A DNA stretch of 64,000 bases from Mycolicibacterium hodleri (GCF_006439015.1 NZ_RCZG01000003.1:311278-375277), one strand, 5' to 3'. Positions 19,842 to 29,278 are shown, counted from the stretch's first letter. Notes: generated from the letters alone by a model not told the origin. Program-made: numbers and translations.

Positions 19842-19896
19842 ATGTTGACAGCAGTAACATCACCAGTCATGCTCATTATGTTATCGGCGTCAACAT
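19842..19896. promoter_or_regulatory. paired TetR operators upstream of the MFS exporter
   Basis: Two 19-bp sites: 19842-19860 ATGTTGACAGCAGTAACAT and 19878-19896, whose complement reads ATGTTGACGCCGATAACAT. They share ATGTTGAC-N5-TAACAT in opposite orientations, centres 36 bp apart, just before the MFS start. Site length, symmetry and position fit a TetR dimer pair. The TTGAC inside the first could double as a -35 element. Confidence 0.75.
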
Positions 19897-19908
19897 GAAG
19901 GAACGGCC

Positions 19909-21486
19909 ATGACCCTGGACCACCAGTCACGCTCGGAGACCACCGACACTCACTCGCACCAGGCCATTCCACGCGTCCGCCCGGTGCTGGTGCTCACCGT
20001 CGTTCTGATCGCCGCGCTCGCGATCAACGTCGAGACCACGATCGTCAACGTCGCTCTGCCAACCCTGAACACGGAACTGGCCGCCTCCACCCGCGGACTG
20101 CAGTGGATCGTGGACGCCTACAACCTCGCCTTCGCCGCACTCGTCCTGGCCGGAGGCACCGTCGGCGACAAGTTCGGCAGGCGCGGCACCCTCATCGCGG
20201 GCCTGGTGCTCTTCGCGGCGAGCAGCGTCGCGGCGGCGCTATGCACGTCGACCGGGCCCCTGATCGGGGCACGACTGGTGATGGGAATGGCCTCCGCGCT
20301 CATCTATCCGACGACCCTGGCCATCATCACCGACACGTTCCGCGACCCTCGTCAGCGTGCAGCGGCCATCGGAATCTGGGGCGCCGTCACAGGGCTCGGC
20401 GTCGCGATCGGGCCCATCCTCGGCGGTGCGCTGCTGGAGAGCTTCTGGTGGGGCAGCCTCTTCCTCGCGCTCGCGCCCTTCGCTCTGGTGGCCGCCGTAG
20501 GAGCGGCAACGCTGGTCCCGGCCTCGACCCGCGATGAGACCTCCCGCCTCGACAGGGTGGGGCTGCTGCTGTCGGTCGTGATGCTGGGAGCGTTGGTGTA
20601 CACGATCATCGAAGCGCCCGACCGCGGGTGGGGGTCCGCGTCGACGATCGGTGGGTTCGTCCTCGCCATCGCCGCCGCGGTGGCCTTCGCCTGGTGGGAA
20701 GGCCGACGGTCCGACCCGCTGATCGACGTGCGGCTCTTCACCAACCTACGGTTCAGCGCCGCCAGCGGCGCCGTCACCGTGGCGTTCTTCGCACTCTTCG
20801 GGTTCATCTTCCTCATCACCCAGTTCTTCCAGCTGCTCCAGGGGTATGGGCCGCTCGAGACCGGCGTCCGAATCCTGCCGGTGGCGTTGTCGATCGCGGT
20901 CGGCTCGGTGCTGGGCACACGCATCGCGGTGACGCGGGTGGGTACCAAGGCCGTCGTGTTCACAGGGCTGTTGATGCTCGCCGCCGCGTTCTTCTGGGTG
21001 ACGCGGATCGACACCGACGTCAGCTATCTGGTGGTCGCCGGGCAGATGGTGCTGTTGGGTGGAGGACTCGGTCTCACCACGGCGCCGGCCACCGACTCGA
21101 TCATGGGAGTCGTCCGGCCCGAACAGGCGGGCGCGGGTTCAGCGGTCAACGACGCCACCCGTCAGATCGGTGGAACCCTCGGCGTAGCGGTGTTGGGCAG
21201 CATCTTCTCAACGCTTTACATCCGTCACCTATCCGATAGCGCGGCCCTGGAATCGTTGCCGGAGCCAGTCCAGGTCACCGCGCGCGAGGGCCTCGCCCAG
21301 GGACTACAGGTCGCCGCCCGCGCGCCCGCGTCGCCCATGGCAGAAGCTCTGCGCGACAACGTCAGTGAGGCGTTCATGTCCGGTCTGCACGCAGGTTGCA
21401 TGACGGCAGCCGTCGTCTGCGTGGTCGGTGCGGTCTTCGCATTGGCCTTCCTGCCCGCCCATCCGGTGAGCGGCGTCCGCTCATGA
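19909..21486 (+). CDS. MFS drug exporter, DHA2 (14-TM) family
   Basis: 525 residues, about 14 hydrophobic helices. Motif A-like GDKFGRRGTLIAGLVLF follows TM2, motif C-like AVTGLGVAIGPILGGALLE lies in TM5, and the early VETTIVNVALPTLNTEL is typical of EmrB/QacA transporters. It is probably a proton-driven export pump of the inner membrane. It lies behind two TetR-type operators and overlaps the downstream SDR gene by ATGA; an efflux plus oxidoreductase unit suggests detoxification, but the substrate is unknown. Confidence 0.92.
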   Translation: MTLDHQSRSETTDTHSHQAIPRVRPVLVLTVVLIAALAINVETTIVNVALPTLNTELAASTRGLQWIVDAYNLAFAALVLAGGTVGDKFGRRGTLIAGLVLFAASSVAAALCTSTGPLIGARLVMGMASALIYPTTLAIITDTFRDPRQRAAAIGIWGAVTGLGVAIGPILGGALLESFWWGSLFLALAPFALVAAVGAATLVPASTRDETSRLDRVGLLLSVVMLGALVYTIIEAPDRGWGSASTIGGFVLAIAAAVAFAWWEGRRSDPLIDVRLFTNLRFSAASGAVTVAFFALFGFIFLITQFFQLLQGYGPLETGVRILPVALSIAVGSVLGTRIAVTRVGTKAVVFTGLLMLAAAFFWVTRIDTDVSYLVVAGQMVLLGGGLGLTTAPATDSIMGVVRPEQAGAGSAVNDATRQIGGTLGVAVLGSIFSTLYIRHLSDSAALESLPEPVQVTAREGLAQGLQVAARAPASPMAEALRDNVSEAFMSGLHAGCMTAAVVCVVGAVFALAFLPAHPVSGVRS

Positions 21487-22274
21487 CGTTCGCCGAGCGG
21501 TACGGACCATGGGCGGTGGTCACTGGCGCCAGCGACGGGATCGGCCTGGCGACGGCGAAACTACTTGCAGCGTCTGGCATCAATCTGGTACTGGTGGCCC
21601 GCCGCTATGAGCTGCTACGGCAGATCGCAGCGGAACTCATTGCCGTCCATGGCATCCAGACTCGAGTTATCTCCGCCGACCTTGCCCGAGCCGAGGCCGC
21701 CGACGACGTGAGCGCCGCGACCCAGGAGCTGGACGTGGGTCTGGCCGTCCTTGCGGCAGGCTTCGGAGATTCCCGCGCCTTCCCGGATGCCACCCTCGCC
21801 GGCGAGCTCGACATGATCGGCGTCAACGTCGGCGCGGTCACCCGTCTCACTCACCTATTCGGCGGCCGGCTGATCGAACGCCGCCGCGGCGGGATCGTGC
21901 TGTTCGGCTCGATCGTCGGATGGCAGGGTGTTCCCGGCCAGGCCACGTACGCCGCCACGAAGGCCTACGTGCAGAGCTTTGCCGAGGGGATCCATCCCGA
22001 GTACGCGGCCCACGGCGTCGACGTCCTGTGCGTCGCCCCCGGACCCGTGAACAGCGGCTTCGGCGCCCGCGCCGGACTGAACATGGATGGGGCAACCGCC
22101 CCCGACCTCGTCGCGCGCGGGGCTCTGCGCGCCCTGGGGCGAAGGGCCACCGTCATCCCCGGCGCACGGGGCAAGGTTCTGACGACGTCGTTGAGGCCAT
22201 TGCCCCGCCGGATCCGCAGTCGAGTCCTCGGCCGCGTCATCGCCGGGATGCGCGATCCCGGTCCAGTGACCTAA
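21483..22274 (+). CDS. short-chain dehydrogenase/reductase
   Basis: 263 residues, Rossmann fold. The NAD(P) motif TGASDGIG is at ~14-21, with Ser143, Tyr156 and Lys160 (YAATK) as catalytic residues and PGPVNSGFG after. The VAR...R pattern at the end of beta-2 suggests NADP(H) preference. ATGA overlap with the MFS gene makes it the second gene of the TetR-controlled operon. The substrate is unknown. The last 4 bp overlap the convergent stop of the cyclase-like gene. Confidence 0.92.
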   Translation: MTFAERYGPWAVVTGASDGIGLATAKLLAASGINLVLVARRYELLRQIAAELIAVHGIQTRVISADLARAEAADDVSAATQELDVGLAVLAAGFGDSRAFPDATLAGELDMIGVNVGAVTRLTHLFGGRLIERRRGGIVLFGSIVGWQGVPGQATYAATKAYVQSFAEGIHPEYAAHGVDVLCVAPGPVNSGFGARAGLNMDGATAPDLVARGALRALGRRATVIPGARGKVLTTSLRPLPRRIRSRVLGRVIAGMRDPGPVT

Positions 22275-23239
22275 CGGGCATCCCACCAGTCGAGGACGCG
22301 AATCGCATAGAGGGTCAACCACTTCGACGGTTCACCCACCGGCGCGTCCACCTCGAACCACACCCGGCCGGGGAGGCTGCGGGACTGCAGCCACGGGCCG
22401 TCGGGTTGCCGGGCGGCCCGGATCATCTCAATCGCTTCGGCCATGCGGGGGTCCGGCGTGGTGCCGTGGGACAGCGAGCGCTGACGGAAGTACTCGGCGG
22501 CGTTGAGCACGTCGCAGGCCCACCGCATCGGGTAGCAGAACTGATCGACCCAGGACGCCACCGGCCGCCCCGTCGACAGTCGACGAAACAGGTTGCGCTG
22601 CAGCAGATATTCCTCGCCTGATCGCTGGGCGACCCGAGTGGCCTCGGTACCGCCGGTGGCAACCTCGTGGTCCAGCAGGCCCTTCAGTGCGTTGAGCGTC
22701 GAATGAAACGAGGACCGCGTCGAGCCGTCGACCCGCTCGCAGTTCCAGCCGCCGTCGGCCAGTCGGTGCTCGACGAACCAGTCGACGATGCCGGTGACGT
22801 CCGCGCCGAGCCGCAGACCGTTCGACAGGGTCCAGGAGTTGATGCAGCAGTCGACTTCGCCACCCCAGTACGGCAGGTCGTCATACTCCCAGTGCGAGTT
22901 GGCAGCCAGGAGCTCGGCCGTGCCGCGAAGGACGGCGGGATCGAGGCCCCACTCCCGCAGCGAGTTCAGCGTCCAGGTGGTTGCCGTCCAGGGCTGCCCG
23001 GCGCCGTCGGCCGCCTCGGGACCGTGGAAGTCGAAGTCCGCTGGGAAGAATGCGCCACCGGCCCACTGCCCGTCAGGATCTTGCAGGGCCAGCAGACGTG
23101 CGCCGAAGCCCTCGGTTGCGACCCTGGCCCGCGTCGCCTCCCACACCTCGGGCGGTTCGTGCGCCACGTCCCGCTCGACCTGCCAGCGCAGGGCGGGATC
23201 GGAGTCCAGAAGCCAGCTCGTCAGGGGCGCCGCCACCAT
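22271..23239 (-). CDS. squalene-cyclase-like alpha/alpha-barrel protein
   Basis: 322 residues built from prenyltransferase/squalene-oxidase-type repeats: LLALQDPDGQWAGGAFF, WTLNSLREWGLD, DGGWNCERVDGSTRSSFHST and QPDGPWL. Only half the length of real squalene-hopene cyclases, without a DxDD protonation motif that I can see, so catalysis of that type is doubtful. It probably forms a single alpha/alpha toroid with unknown ligand. Start at ATG 23239 (VAAPLTSWLL). It stands alone, divergent from the MFS gene at 23292 with only 52 bp between starts. Confidence 0.75.
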   Translation of the reverse strand: MVAAPLTSWLLDSDPALRWQVERDVAHEPPEVWEATRARVATEGFGARLLALQDPDGQWAGGAFFPADFDFHGPEAADGAGQPWTATTWTLNSLREWGLDPAVLRGTAELLAANSHWEYDDLPYWGGEVDCCINSWTLSNGLRLGADVTGIVDWFVEHRLADGGWNCERVDGSTRSSFHSTLNALKGLLDHEVATGGTEATRVAQRSGEEYLLQRNLFRRLSTGRPVASWVDQFCYPMRWACDVLNAAEYFRQRSLSHGTTPDPRMAEAIEMIRAARQPDGPWLQSRSLPGRVWFEVDAPVGEPSKWLTLYAIRVLDWWDAR

Positions 23240-23291
23240 GGGCCGACTGTAACGGCGCCGACTGACGCCCGCGCGGATAAAGTTCCCCACC

Positions 23292-24686
23292 GTGACCGAA
23301 GCCGCCGTGCTGTCCCAGCGCCGGATCGTCCTCATGGTCGCGGCACTCGTGCTGTCGGTGATCTCGTTCCAACTCAACGCCACCATGCTGGGCCCGGCGT
23401 TCTACGACATCGAGAGCACGCTCGGCAAGGGCTCGTTCGCGGCGATGTCGACGTACTTCTACCTCGCGGGTGCCGTCGCGAACGTGGTGTTGATCCGATG
23501 GAGCGACTACATCGGCCGCAAGCGTGTCATGGTCGCCATCCTCGCGATGTTGTGTGTCGGCACGCTGCTCTGCATCGTCGGCACCTCGCTGCCGGTGGTG
23601 TTGGCGGGCCGCGTCATGCAGGGCGCCTGCAACGTGACGTTCGGGTTGGCCTTCCTGATCATGCGAGAACGCCTGAGCGGAGCCACTTTCGGCGTGTGCT
23701 GCGGGGTGGTCACGTCGATCAACGGCGGGGTCGCCGGCGTGGACGCACTGCTCGGCGGGTTCATGGCCGACCGCTTCGGATACCGCTCGATCTTCATGTT
23801 GATCTTCGTCGTCGGAGTGTTGGGCATCGTCTTCGCCTGGCGGGCCGTGCCCGCCGACGAACCCAGCCGCGCGGCCGCCGGGCAGATGGACTGGGTGGGC
23901 GCCGCCCTCATCGGACTCGGGGTCGCGGGACTCATCCTCTTCATCTCCAGCGGTGGCGATGCCGGCTGGTCGTCGCCGATCGCGTTGGCGTTCATCGTCG
24001 TTGCGATCGTCGCGTTGGTGCTGCTCGTGGTGGTCGAGAAGCGGGTAAGCACACCGCTGGTCGACATCGACCAGATGCGGTCGCGGCTGGCGTGGCCGCT
24101 GATCGTCGCGACGATCCTGAACATGGCCTCATTCATGGTGGTGGCGGGCTTCATCATTCTCAAGATCGCCGAGGATCCGGACTCCGGGTTCGGGCTCGAC
24201 GGCACGACGACGGCCATCCTGTTCCTCACCCCCAGCGCGGTGGTCCAGCTGATCACGGCGCCCCTGATCGGTCGACTCGCGGTGCGGATCGGCTTCGTGA
24301 CGGTGTTCCGCGCGGGCATCGTGGGCTCGATCGCGGTGACCTCGTTCCTTGCGGTGTTCGCCCAGAACCGCGGCATGCTGATTCTGCTGATGGCCGCATT
24401 CGGCTGCGCCTTCATGGGCGTGACGCTGACCGCGATGAGCGTGCTGGGCGTCACGCAGGCACCCGAGGAGAATCCGGGTTCGCTGCCCGGCATCAGCAAC
24501 GCTGCCTTCGGCGTCGGCTCCTCGATCGGATTCGCTTGGGCCGGGCCGGTTATCGGCTCCGGCACGGTGAGCAGCTTCACCATGGCGCTGTGGATCTGCG
24601 CGGCCATCGGCGTCGTCTCGCTCGGTTTCAGTCTGGTGCTGAAGCCACGGCCGCTGGAGACGGGGCGTGGCACCATCGAAGCATGA
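23292..24686 (+). CDS. MFS transporter
   Basis: 464 residues, about 14 hydrophobic segments. GRKRVMVAILAMLCVG is the motif-A loop between TM2 and TM3; VVTSINGGVAGVDALLGGFMADRFGYR resembles motif C and TM6. GTG start; no strong ribosome site in the short divergent interval. It overlaps the DUF1737 gene by ATGA. Probably an efflux pump of the drug:H+ antiporter class; the substrate cannot be read from the sequence. Confidence 0.88.
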   Translation: MTEAAVLSQRRIVLMVAALVLSVISFQLNATMLGPAFYDIESTLGKGSFAAMSTYFYLAGAVANVVLIRWSDYIGRKRVMVAILAMLCVGTLLCIVGTSLPVVLAGRVMQGACNVTFGLAFLIMRERLSGATFGVCCGVVTSINGGVAGVDALLGGFMADRFGYRSIFMLIFVVGVLGIVFAWRAVPADEPSRAAAGQMDWVGAALIGLGVAGLILFISSGGDAGWSSPIALAFIVVAIVALVLLVVVEKRVSTPLVDIDQMRSRLAWPLIVATILNMASFMVVAGFIILKIAEDPDSGFGLDGTTTAILFLTPSAVVQLITAPLIGRLAVRIGFVTVFRAGIVGSIAVTSFLAVFAQNRGMLILLMAAFGCAFMGVTLTAMSVLGVTQAPEENPGSLPGISNAAFGVGSSIGFAWAGPVIGSGTVSSFTMALWICAAIGVVSLGFSLVLKPRPLETGRGTIEA

Positions 24687-24877
24687 CGGAACCACCGAAC
24701 GGACTACCGAGGTACCGCCTACTGACCGGGCCGGACGACGAGGTGTTCTGCCGCCGCGTCAGCGAGGCGCTCGACCTCGGCTACGAGTTGTACGGGGACC
24801 CAGCCATCACCCTGGACGCCGGCCGTGCCGTCGTCGCCCAAGCGGTCATCTGGCACCAGGTCATCCGGTACGTCTGA
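24683..24877 (+). CDS. DUF1737 small protein
   Basis: 64 residues, single domain: YRLLTGPDDEVFCRRVSEALDLGYELYGDPAITLD then VAQAVIWHQ. This is the DUF1737 pattern (a small alpha/beta protein of unknown role). Translationally coupled to the upstream MFS gene via ATGA. The stop lies 2 bp from the convergent prfC stop. Confidence 0.8.
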   Translation: MTEPPNGLPRYRLLTGPDDEVFCRRVSEALDLGYELYGDPAITLDAGRAVVAQAVIWHQVIRYV

Positions 24878-24879
24878 GG

Positions 24880-26523
24880 TCAGTCGTCGCCTGCGGCGAC
24901 CAGCGACGTCAGCTTGACCGACGGGTTGTCGCGCTGGAACCCCTCAAGGCGCCACTTCGTGGAGAAGAGCACCAGGATGACGCCGTCGGTCCGGGTGAAG
25001 ACCTCAACCGAGGGTTGCCGCTGGAGGAACTCGACGTCGTCCGCGCTGGCGGCCCTTGCCACGGTGTAGGGGAGGGACTCCAGTGAGATGGGGGAGCTGA
25101 ACTCGCCTGCCATGCGGTGCGTCGCCACCTCGAACTGCATCGGCCCGACGGCGGCGAAGACGGGTGCCTGGTCACCGCGGCGGTCAGAGCGAAGGACTTG
25201 GACGACGCCCTCCTGCTCCAACTGCTCGATGCCCTTGCGGAACTGCTTGTGCTTGCTGGGGTCCGTGCCTCGGGCGACGGCGAAGTGTTCGGGGGAGAAG
25301 CTCGGGATCGGCGGGTACGTGACGGGGATGTCGCGGTACAGGGTGTCGCCGGGGCGCAGAACGTTGGCGTTGGCGAGACCGATGACGTCACCCGGCCATG
25401 CGGTGTCCAGCGTCGAGCGCTGCTGGCCGAAGACCGACTGCGCGTATTTGGTGACGAAGGGCTTGCCCGTGGTGGCGTGGGTCAGGACCTCGCCGCGCTC
25501 GAAGGTCCCCGAGCAGACCCGCGCGTAGGCGATGCGATCGCGATGGGCGGAGTCCATTCCGGCCTGAACCTTGAACACGAACGCACTGAAGGGTGAGTCG
25601 GCGGCCCGACGGTGGCCTTCGACGTCGAGCTGCCCGTGCGGCGAGGGAGCGAGCTGGACGAGCACGTCGAGGAGCTGATTGACGCCGAAGTTGAGCGCCG
25701 CGGAGGTGAACAGCACCGGGGTCGACTCGCAGCCGAGGAACGTGTCCCGGTCGTAGTCGGATCCATCGGCGGCAAGAAGTTCGGACTCCTCGACGGCGTT
25801 GTCCCAGTCGACGCCCGCGGCGTCGTGCGCGGCGTCGGGCGCGATGTGCTCCTCGGGCGCCGCCTTGGCGCCGCCCGCAGTGCGGGTGTACCGGATGAAG
25901 TTGCCGACCCGCCGGTCGAGGACGCCCTTGAAGTCACCCGCGATGCCGACCGGCCATGTCAGCGGGGTGGGACGAAGTCCGATCCTGGCGTGGATCTCGT
26001 CCAGCAACTCCAGCGGGTCGCGGCCCGGCCGGTCCCACTTGTTGATCACGGTGATGATGGGGATGCGCCTAAGCCGGCACACCTCGAAGAGCTTGAGCGT
26101 CTGCGGCTCCAGGCCCTTCGCCGCGTCGATGAGCATCACCGCACAGTCGACGGCCGTGAGCACGCGGTAGGTGTCCTCGGAGAAGTCGGCGTGCCCGGGG
26201 GTGTCCAGCAGGTTGATGACGCAGTCCTGCCCGCTCGGGGCGCGGTAGGGAAACTGCAGCGCGGTCGAGGTGATCGAGATGCCGCGGGCCTTCTCCATGT
26301 CCATCCAGTCCGACACGGTGGCGCGGCGGCCCGACTTGCCGTGGATTGCGCCGGCTTCGGTGATGACGTTGGCGTGCAGCACCAAGGCCTCGGTCAACGT
26401 CGACTTGCCCGCGTCGGGATGGCTGATCACGGCGAAGGTTCGCCGGCGCCGCGCTTCGGCGGTGATGCGGTCCGCGGCGCGCCCTGCGGCGGCGGTCGAG
26501 ACACCTGCGGCGTTGTCGGTCAT
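24880..26523 (-). CDS. prfC: peptide chain release factor 3 (RF3)
   Basis: 547 residues from ATG (TDNAAGVSTAAAGR). Translation GTPase: P-loop SHPDAGKSTLTE, switch I region RGISIT, DTPGHADF (G3), NKWDRP (G4). The long insertion-free C-terminal domains match PrfC rather than EF-G (QRNPSVEVF-like beta barrel and LFSTKWRLEGFQRDNP at the end). RF3 recycles RF1/RF2 after termination and helps post-peptidyl-transfer quality control. It is monocistronic, with a ~115-bp gap to the LCP gene end. Confidence 0.95.
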   Translation of the reverse strand: MTDNAAGVSTAAAGRAADRITAEARRRRTFAVISHPDAGKSTLTEALVLHANVITEAGAIHGKSGRRATVSDWMDMEKARGISITSTALQFPYRAPSGQDCVINLLDTPGHADFSEDTYRVLTAVDCAVMLIDAAKGLEPQTLKLFEVCRLRRIPIITVINKWDRPGRDPLELLDEIHARIGLRPTPLTWPVGIAGDFKGVLDRRVGNFIRYTRTAGGAKAAPEEHIAPDAAHDAAGVDWDNAVEESELLAADGSDYDRDTFLGCESTPVLFTSAALNFGVNQLLDVLVQLAPSPHGQLDVEGHRRAADSPFSAFVFKVQAGMDSAHRDRIAYARVCSGTFERGEVLTHATTGKPFVTKYAQSVFGQQRSTLDTAWPGDVIGLANANVLRPGDTLYRDIPVTYPPIPSFSPEHFAVARGTDPSKHKQFRKGIEQLEQEGVVQVLRSDRRGDQAPVFAAVGPMQFEVATHRMAGEFSSPISLESLPYTVARAASADDVEFLQRQPSVEVFTRTDGVILVLFSTKWRLEGFQRDNPSVKLTSLVAAGDD

Positions 26524-26638
26524 GGCGCTCTCGATGATATTGGCCGCGGGTCCCAATCGATAAATCCCGCGAGTGGCCAGTTGTCACACGCTTCGCGGCG
26601 AATTGCGTGCGATGACCGGCCGCTCACGCTCGGCGCGG

Positions 26639-28156
26639 CTAGTTCACACAGGGGATGCCGCTACCGCTGATGGGAAGACCCTCATCCGGAACGGGCAAGT
26701 CCGAGGTGCCGACGCCGATTCCCAATGACTCGCCTCCGGACGGCGTGGTCGCCAGGCTGGTGGCATCGGTCGGAAGTGTGTAGTCGTTGCCGAGCACGAC
26801 CCGGATGCGTCCAGCGGCCACGTCGTGGTGCGGCCGCGGCGGCGCGACGATGCCGAGCGCCGTCGCGACCGCTTGAGCGGCACCCTCGGCGCCGGCCCCG
26901 TAGTCGACGGCGCTCACAGGTGACCCAGCCTCCTGGCCCAGGCTGAGGGTCCCGTCACGGTAACCGTTGTGGCTCAAGATGTTCGACGCCTCGGTTGCCA
27001 GTCCACGAACGCCGCTGGCATTGACCACGTCGACGGTGACGTCGGCAGGCACCACGGTATTGGACGGAGCCGATGGGTCGCCGAAAGTCGTTGCGACCAA
27101 GGCGCGGATTGCTGGGGGATCGACGATGTTCACGTCCTGGCCGTACACGGTGTCGTAGCGGACCACGGGCAGTGTCTGGTAGTGGACGTGCTCGCCTGCG
27201 AGTCCGCCGATCCGGCGGAACAGATCCTGGTCCCAGCCGCTGGACAGCACGAGGTCCTTACGGGCAACGTCCATGAGCGCGTTGAGCTTTCCCATGTCGC
27301 TGAACGACCCGGAGTTCTGCAGTTGCCGGATGACCGAGATCAGGAACGCCTGTTGCCGGTGCGTGCGATCCAGATCCCCGTTGTCGAGTCCGTGGCGCTG
27401 TCTGACGAAGGCGAGTGCCTGCCCGGCGTTCAACGTCTGCCGGCCGGCGGGGAAGTCGGCGCCGGAGTAATCATCGTGGACCGAGTGGTTCAGGCAGACC
27501 TCGACACCGCCCAGGCTGGCCGCCACGTCGTAGAAGCCCGCCAGGTTGACCTCGGCGAAGTAGTCGATCGGGACGCCGGTGAGGGCGCGCACGACCGCCA
27601 GCGTCGCCTTGCGGCCGGCCTCGCGACCCTGCTTCTCCAGGGTGGCCTGATCGGACTCGCCGTCGTCGGCGAGCTTCTGCTCCGCGTCGAACTTGGTCAG
27701 CCCGTAGGCCTCCTTGATCTTGATGCGGTGATATCCCGGCACGATCCCCGAGACGTTGACGTAGTCGTCCCGAGGGATCGAGAAGGCCTCCACGCTTCCG
27801 TCCTCGGCGAGGTGGACCAGGATCAGGGTGTTGGTGTTGTAGCCGCCGGAGGACGAGTCACCGGCGTGCAGCTGGTCCAGCATTTCCTGCGGCAGGTCAT
27901 TGCCGCTCTGGTCCTTCCTGGAATCCAGCCCGATCAGCAGGATGTTGACCGCTGCACCGGTTGATCGTGGCGAGTCGGCGCCCAGAGCCTCTGACACCGT
28001 GATACCGCTGAGCAGGCCGTGAAGGGTCCACCAGCCGAATCCGGTGACTGCCACGAGGAGGACGGTGAGCAGTGCCAGTCCGCCGCGGAGGATCCGTGGC
28101 CCCGCTCCCCTCGAACGCGGGGGCGTCGGCATGAGGTGACGAGCACGTCCACCCAT
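26639..28156 (-). CDS. LytR-CpsA-Psr (LCP) family glycopolymer ligase with LytR_C domain
   Basis: 505 residues from ATG; a TTG one codon upstream is less likely. A cytoplasmic Arg-rich N-terminus and one transmembrane helix (GLALLTVLLVAVTGFGWWTL) precede the LCP domain: LLIGLDSR, SIPRDDYVNV (pyrophosphate-binding Arg), HRIKIKEAYG and DRTHRQQAFL. The C-terminal LytR_C domain carries VVNASGVRGLA. LCP enzymes attach arabinogalactan to peptidoglycan in mycobacteria. A direct-repeat box like those upstream of neighbouring genes lies 47 bp before the start. Confidence 0.93.
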   Translation of the reverse strand: MGGRARHLMPTPPRSRGAGPRILRGGLALLTVLLVAVTGFGWWTLHGLLSGITVSEALGADSPRSTGAAVNILLIGLDSRKDQSGNDLPQEMLDQLHAGDSSSGGYNTNTLILVHLAEDGSVEAFSIPRDDYVNVSGIVPGYHRIKIKEAYGLTKFDAEQKLADDGESDQATLEKQGREAGRKATLAVVRALTGVPIDYFAEVNLAGFYDVAASLGGVEVCLNHSVHDDYSGADFPAGRQTLNAGQALAFVRQRHGLDNGDLDRTHRQQAFLISVIRQLQNSGSFSDMGKLNALMDVARKDLVLSSGWDQDLFRRIGGLAGEHVHYQTLPVVRYDTVYGQDVNIVDPPAIRALVATTFGDPSAPSNTVVPADVTVDVVNASGVRGLATEASNILSHNGYRDGTLSLGQEAGSPVSAVDYGAGAEGAAQAVATALGIVAPPRPHHDVAAGRIRVVLGNDYTLPTDATSLATTPSGGESLGIGVGTSDLPVPDEGLPISGSGIPCVN

Positions 28157-28202
28157 CAACGCCGCCTTCGATTCGTCGCCATCCTCACCTTGCGCGAGGA
28201 AC

Positions 28203-28220
28203 CTTCAGACTCGGCTGAGA
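28203..28220 (-). promoter_or_regulatory. direct-repeat box upstream of the LCP gene
   Basis: Read along the LCP gene: TCTCAGC, 4 nt, TCTGAAG (on + strand CTTCAGA-CTCG-GCTGAGA). The first heptamer is identical to that of the boxes at 30544, 32416 and 32461; the second is degenerate (4 of 7 matches). It fits a tandem OmpR-type half-site pair 47 bp before the start. Confidence 0.5.
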
Positions 28221-28373
28221 ATGTGATGGCAATCACCATTTACCAGCAGCCCATATCGGCTCGTCCCGCAACGATGCCTCGGTCAACACGCCGGTCGTCC
28301 GCAGTCGAGAGTAATTGGACCTCGCGCCACGACGCCACTCGGCGGAGCACCGGGGGAAGGGCCCCGGTCGCCG

Positions 28374-29273
28374 TCACCGCAACGTGAGCCAGAGCAGGCT
28401 GCCCCCGCCCGCCAGCACGCAGTACACCGCGAACGGCGTCAGGGTCCTGGTGTGGAAGTACTTGGTGAGGAAGGCCACCGCGAGGTAAGCGCTGACGAAT
28501 GATGCGATGCTTCCCGCCAGCACCTGACCGCCGATGCCGTCGCCCAAGGGGCCGAACAGATCCGGGATCTTCAGGACTCCGGCCGCGAGGATCACCGGGG
28601 TCGCCAACAGGAACGAGAACCGTGCCGCCTCGTCGTGCGTGAGTCCCCTCAACAGCCCGGCGGTCATCGTCACACCCGAGCGACTGATCCCCGGAAGCAG
28701 CGCTAGTGTCTGCGCAGCTCCGATGAGGAGGCCCCGCGAAAGCGACGTGCGAGCGAGTCGGTCGTCGATTCCCCCGGGGTCGGCGTCGAGCGACTGGTCG
28801 GGGGCGGCGTGGTCAGGGCGCCGACGCAGTCGCTCACCCCCGTACAGGATCAGCCCGTTGACGACGAGGAAGGCGGCCGCCGGTATCGGTTTGCCCAGGG
28901 TGGTGCGAAACGTGTGTTCCAGGGCGAGGCCGATGACGCCGACCGGAATGGTGCCGATGATGATGAGCCATGCGAGCCGTTCACCGGTGGTCTGAAGCCG
29001 CCGGTAGCGAAGTGATGTGTAGAAGCCGACGATGATCTGGACCCAGTCGCGCCAGAAGAACACCAGCAGCGCCGCCGCGGTGGCCACGTGCAGGCCGACG
29101 ATGAATGCGAGGTAGGGCGACTCCGGCGACGAGACGTTGAGGTCTTGCGCCCATCGACCGCCGATCAGCGCCGGCACCAGGACCGAATGGCCGAGGCTGG
29201 AGACGGGAAAGAGCTCCGTGACGCCTTGGAACAGACCGACGACGGTCGCTTCGAGGTAGCTGAGTGTGCTCAC
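28374..29273 (-). CDS. uppP: undecaprenyl-diphosphatase UppP (BacA)
   Basis: 299 residues, about 8 membrane segments. Both BacA motifs are present: EATVVGLFQGVTELFPVSSLGH near the N-terminus and LLPGISRSGVTM. It dephosphorylates undecaprenyl/decaprenyl pyrophosphate to recycle the wall lipid carrier. A ~25-residue charged insertion (RRRPDHAAPDQSLDADPGGIDD) lies in a loop. GTG start 5 bp after the COG4705 gene stop, so it is expressed with it. Confidence 0.95.
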   Translation of the reverse strand: MSTLSYLEATVVGLFQGVTELFPVSSLGHSVLVPALIGGRWAQDLNVSSPESPYLAFIVGLHVATAAALLVFFWRDWVQIIVGFYTSLRYRRLQTTGERLAWLIIIGTIPVGVIGLALEHTFRTTLGKPIPAAAFLVVNGLILYGGERLRRRPDHAAPDQSLDADPGGIDDRLARTSLSRGLLIGAAQTLALLPGISRSGVTMTAGLLRGLTHDEAARFSFLLATPVILAAGVLKIPDLFGPLGDGIGGQVLAGSIASFVSAYLAVAFLTKYFHTRTLTPFAVYCVLAGGGSLLWLTLR

Positions 29274-29278
29274 CGGGG

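Noticed and set aside
22667..24682. Long + strand frame upstream of the DUF1737 gene
   Set aside because: Arg/Gly-rich shadow of the cyclase-like and MFS genes; no motif.
25612..26670. 352-codon + strand ORF opposite prfC
   Set aside because: Antisense shadow of a clear translation GTPase, typical of GC-rich third-position bias.
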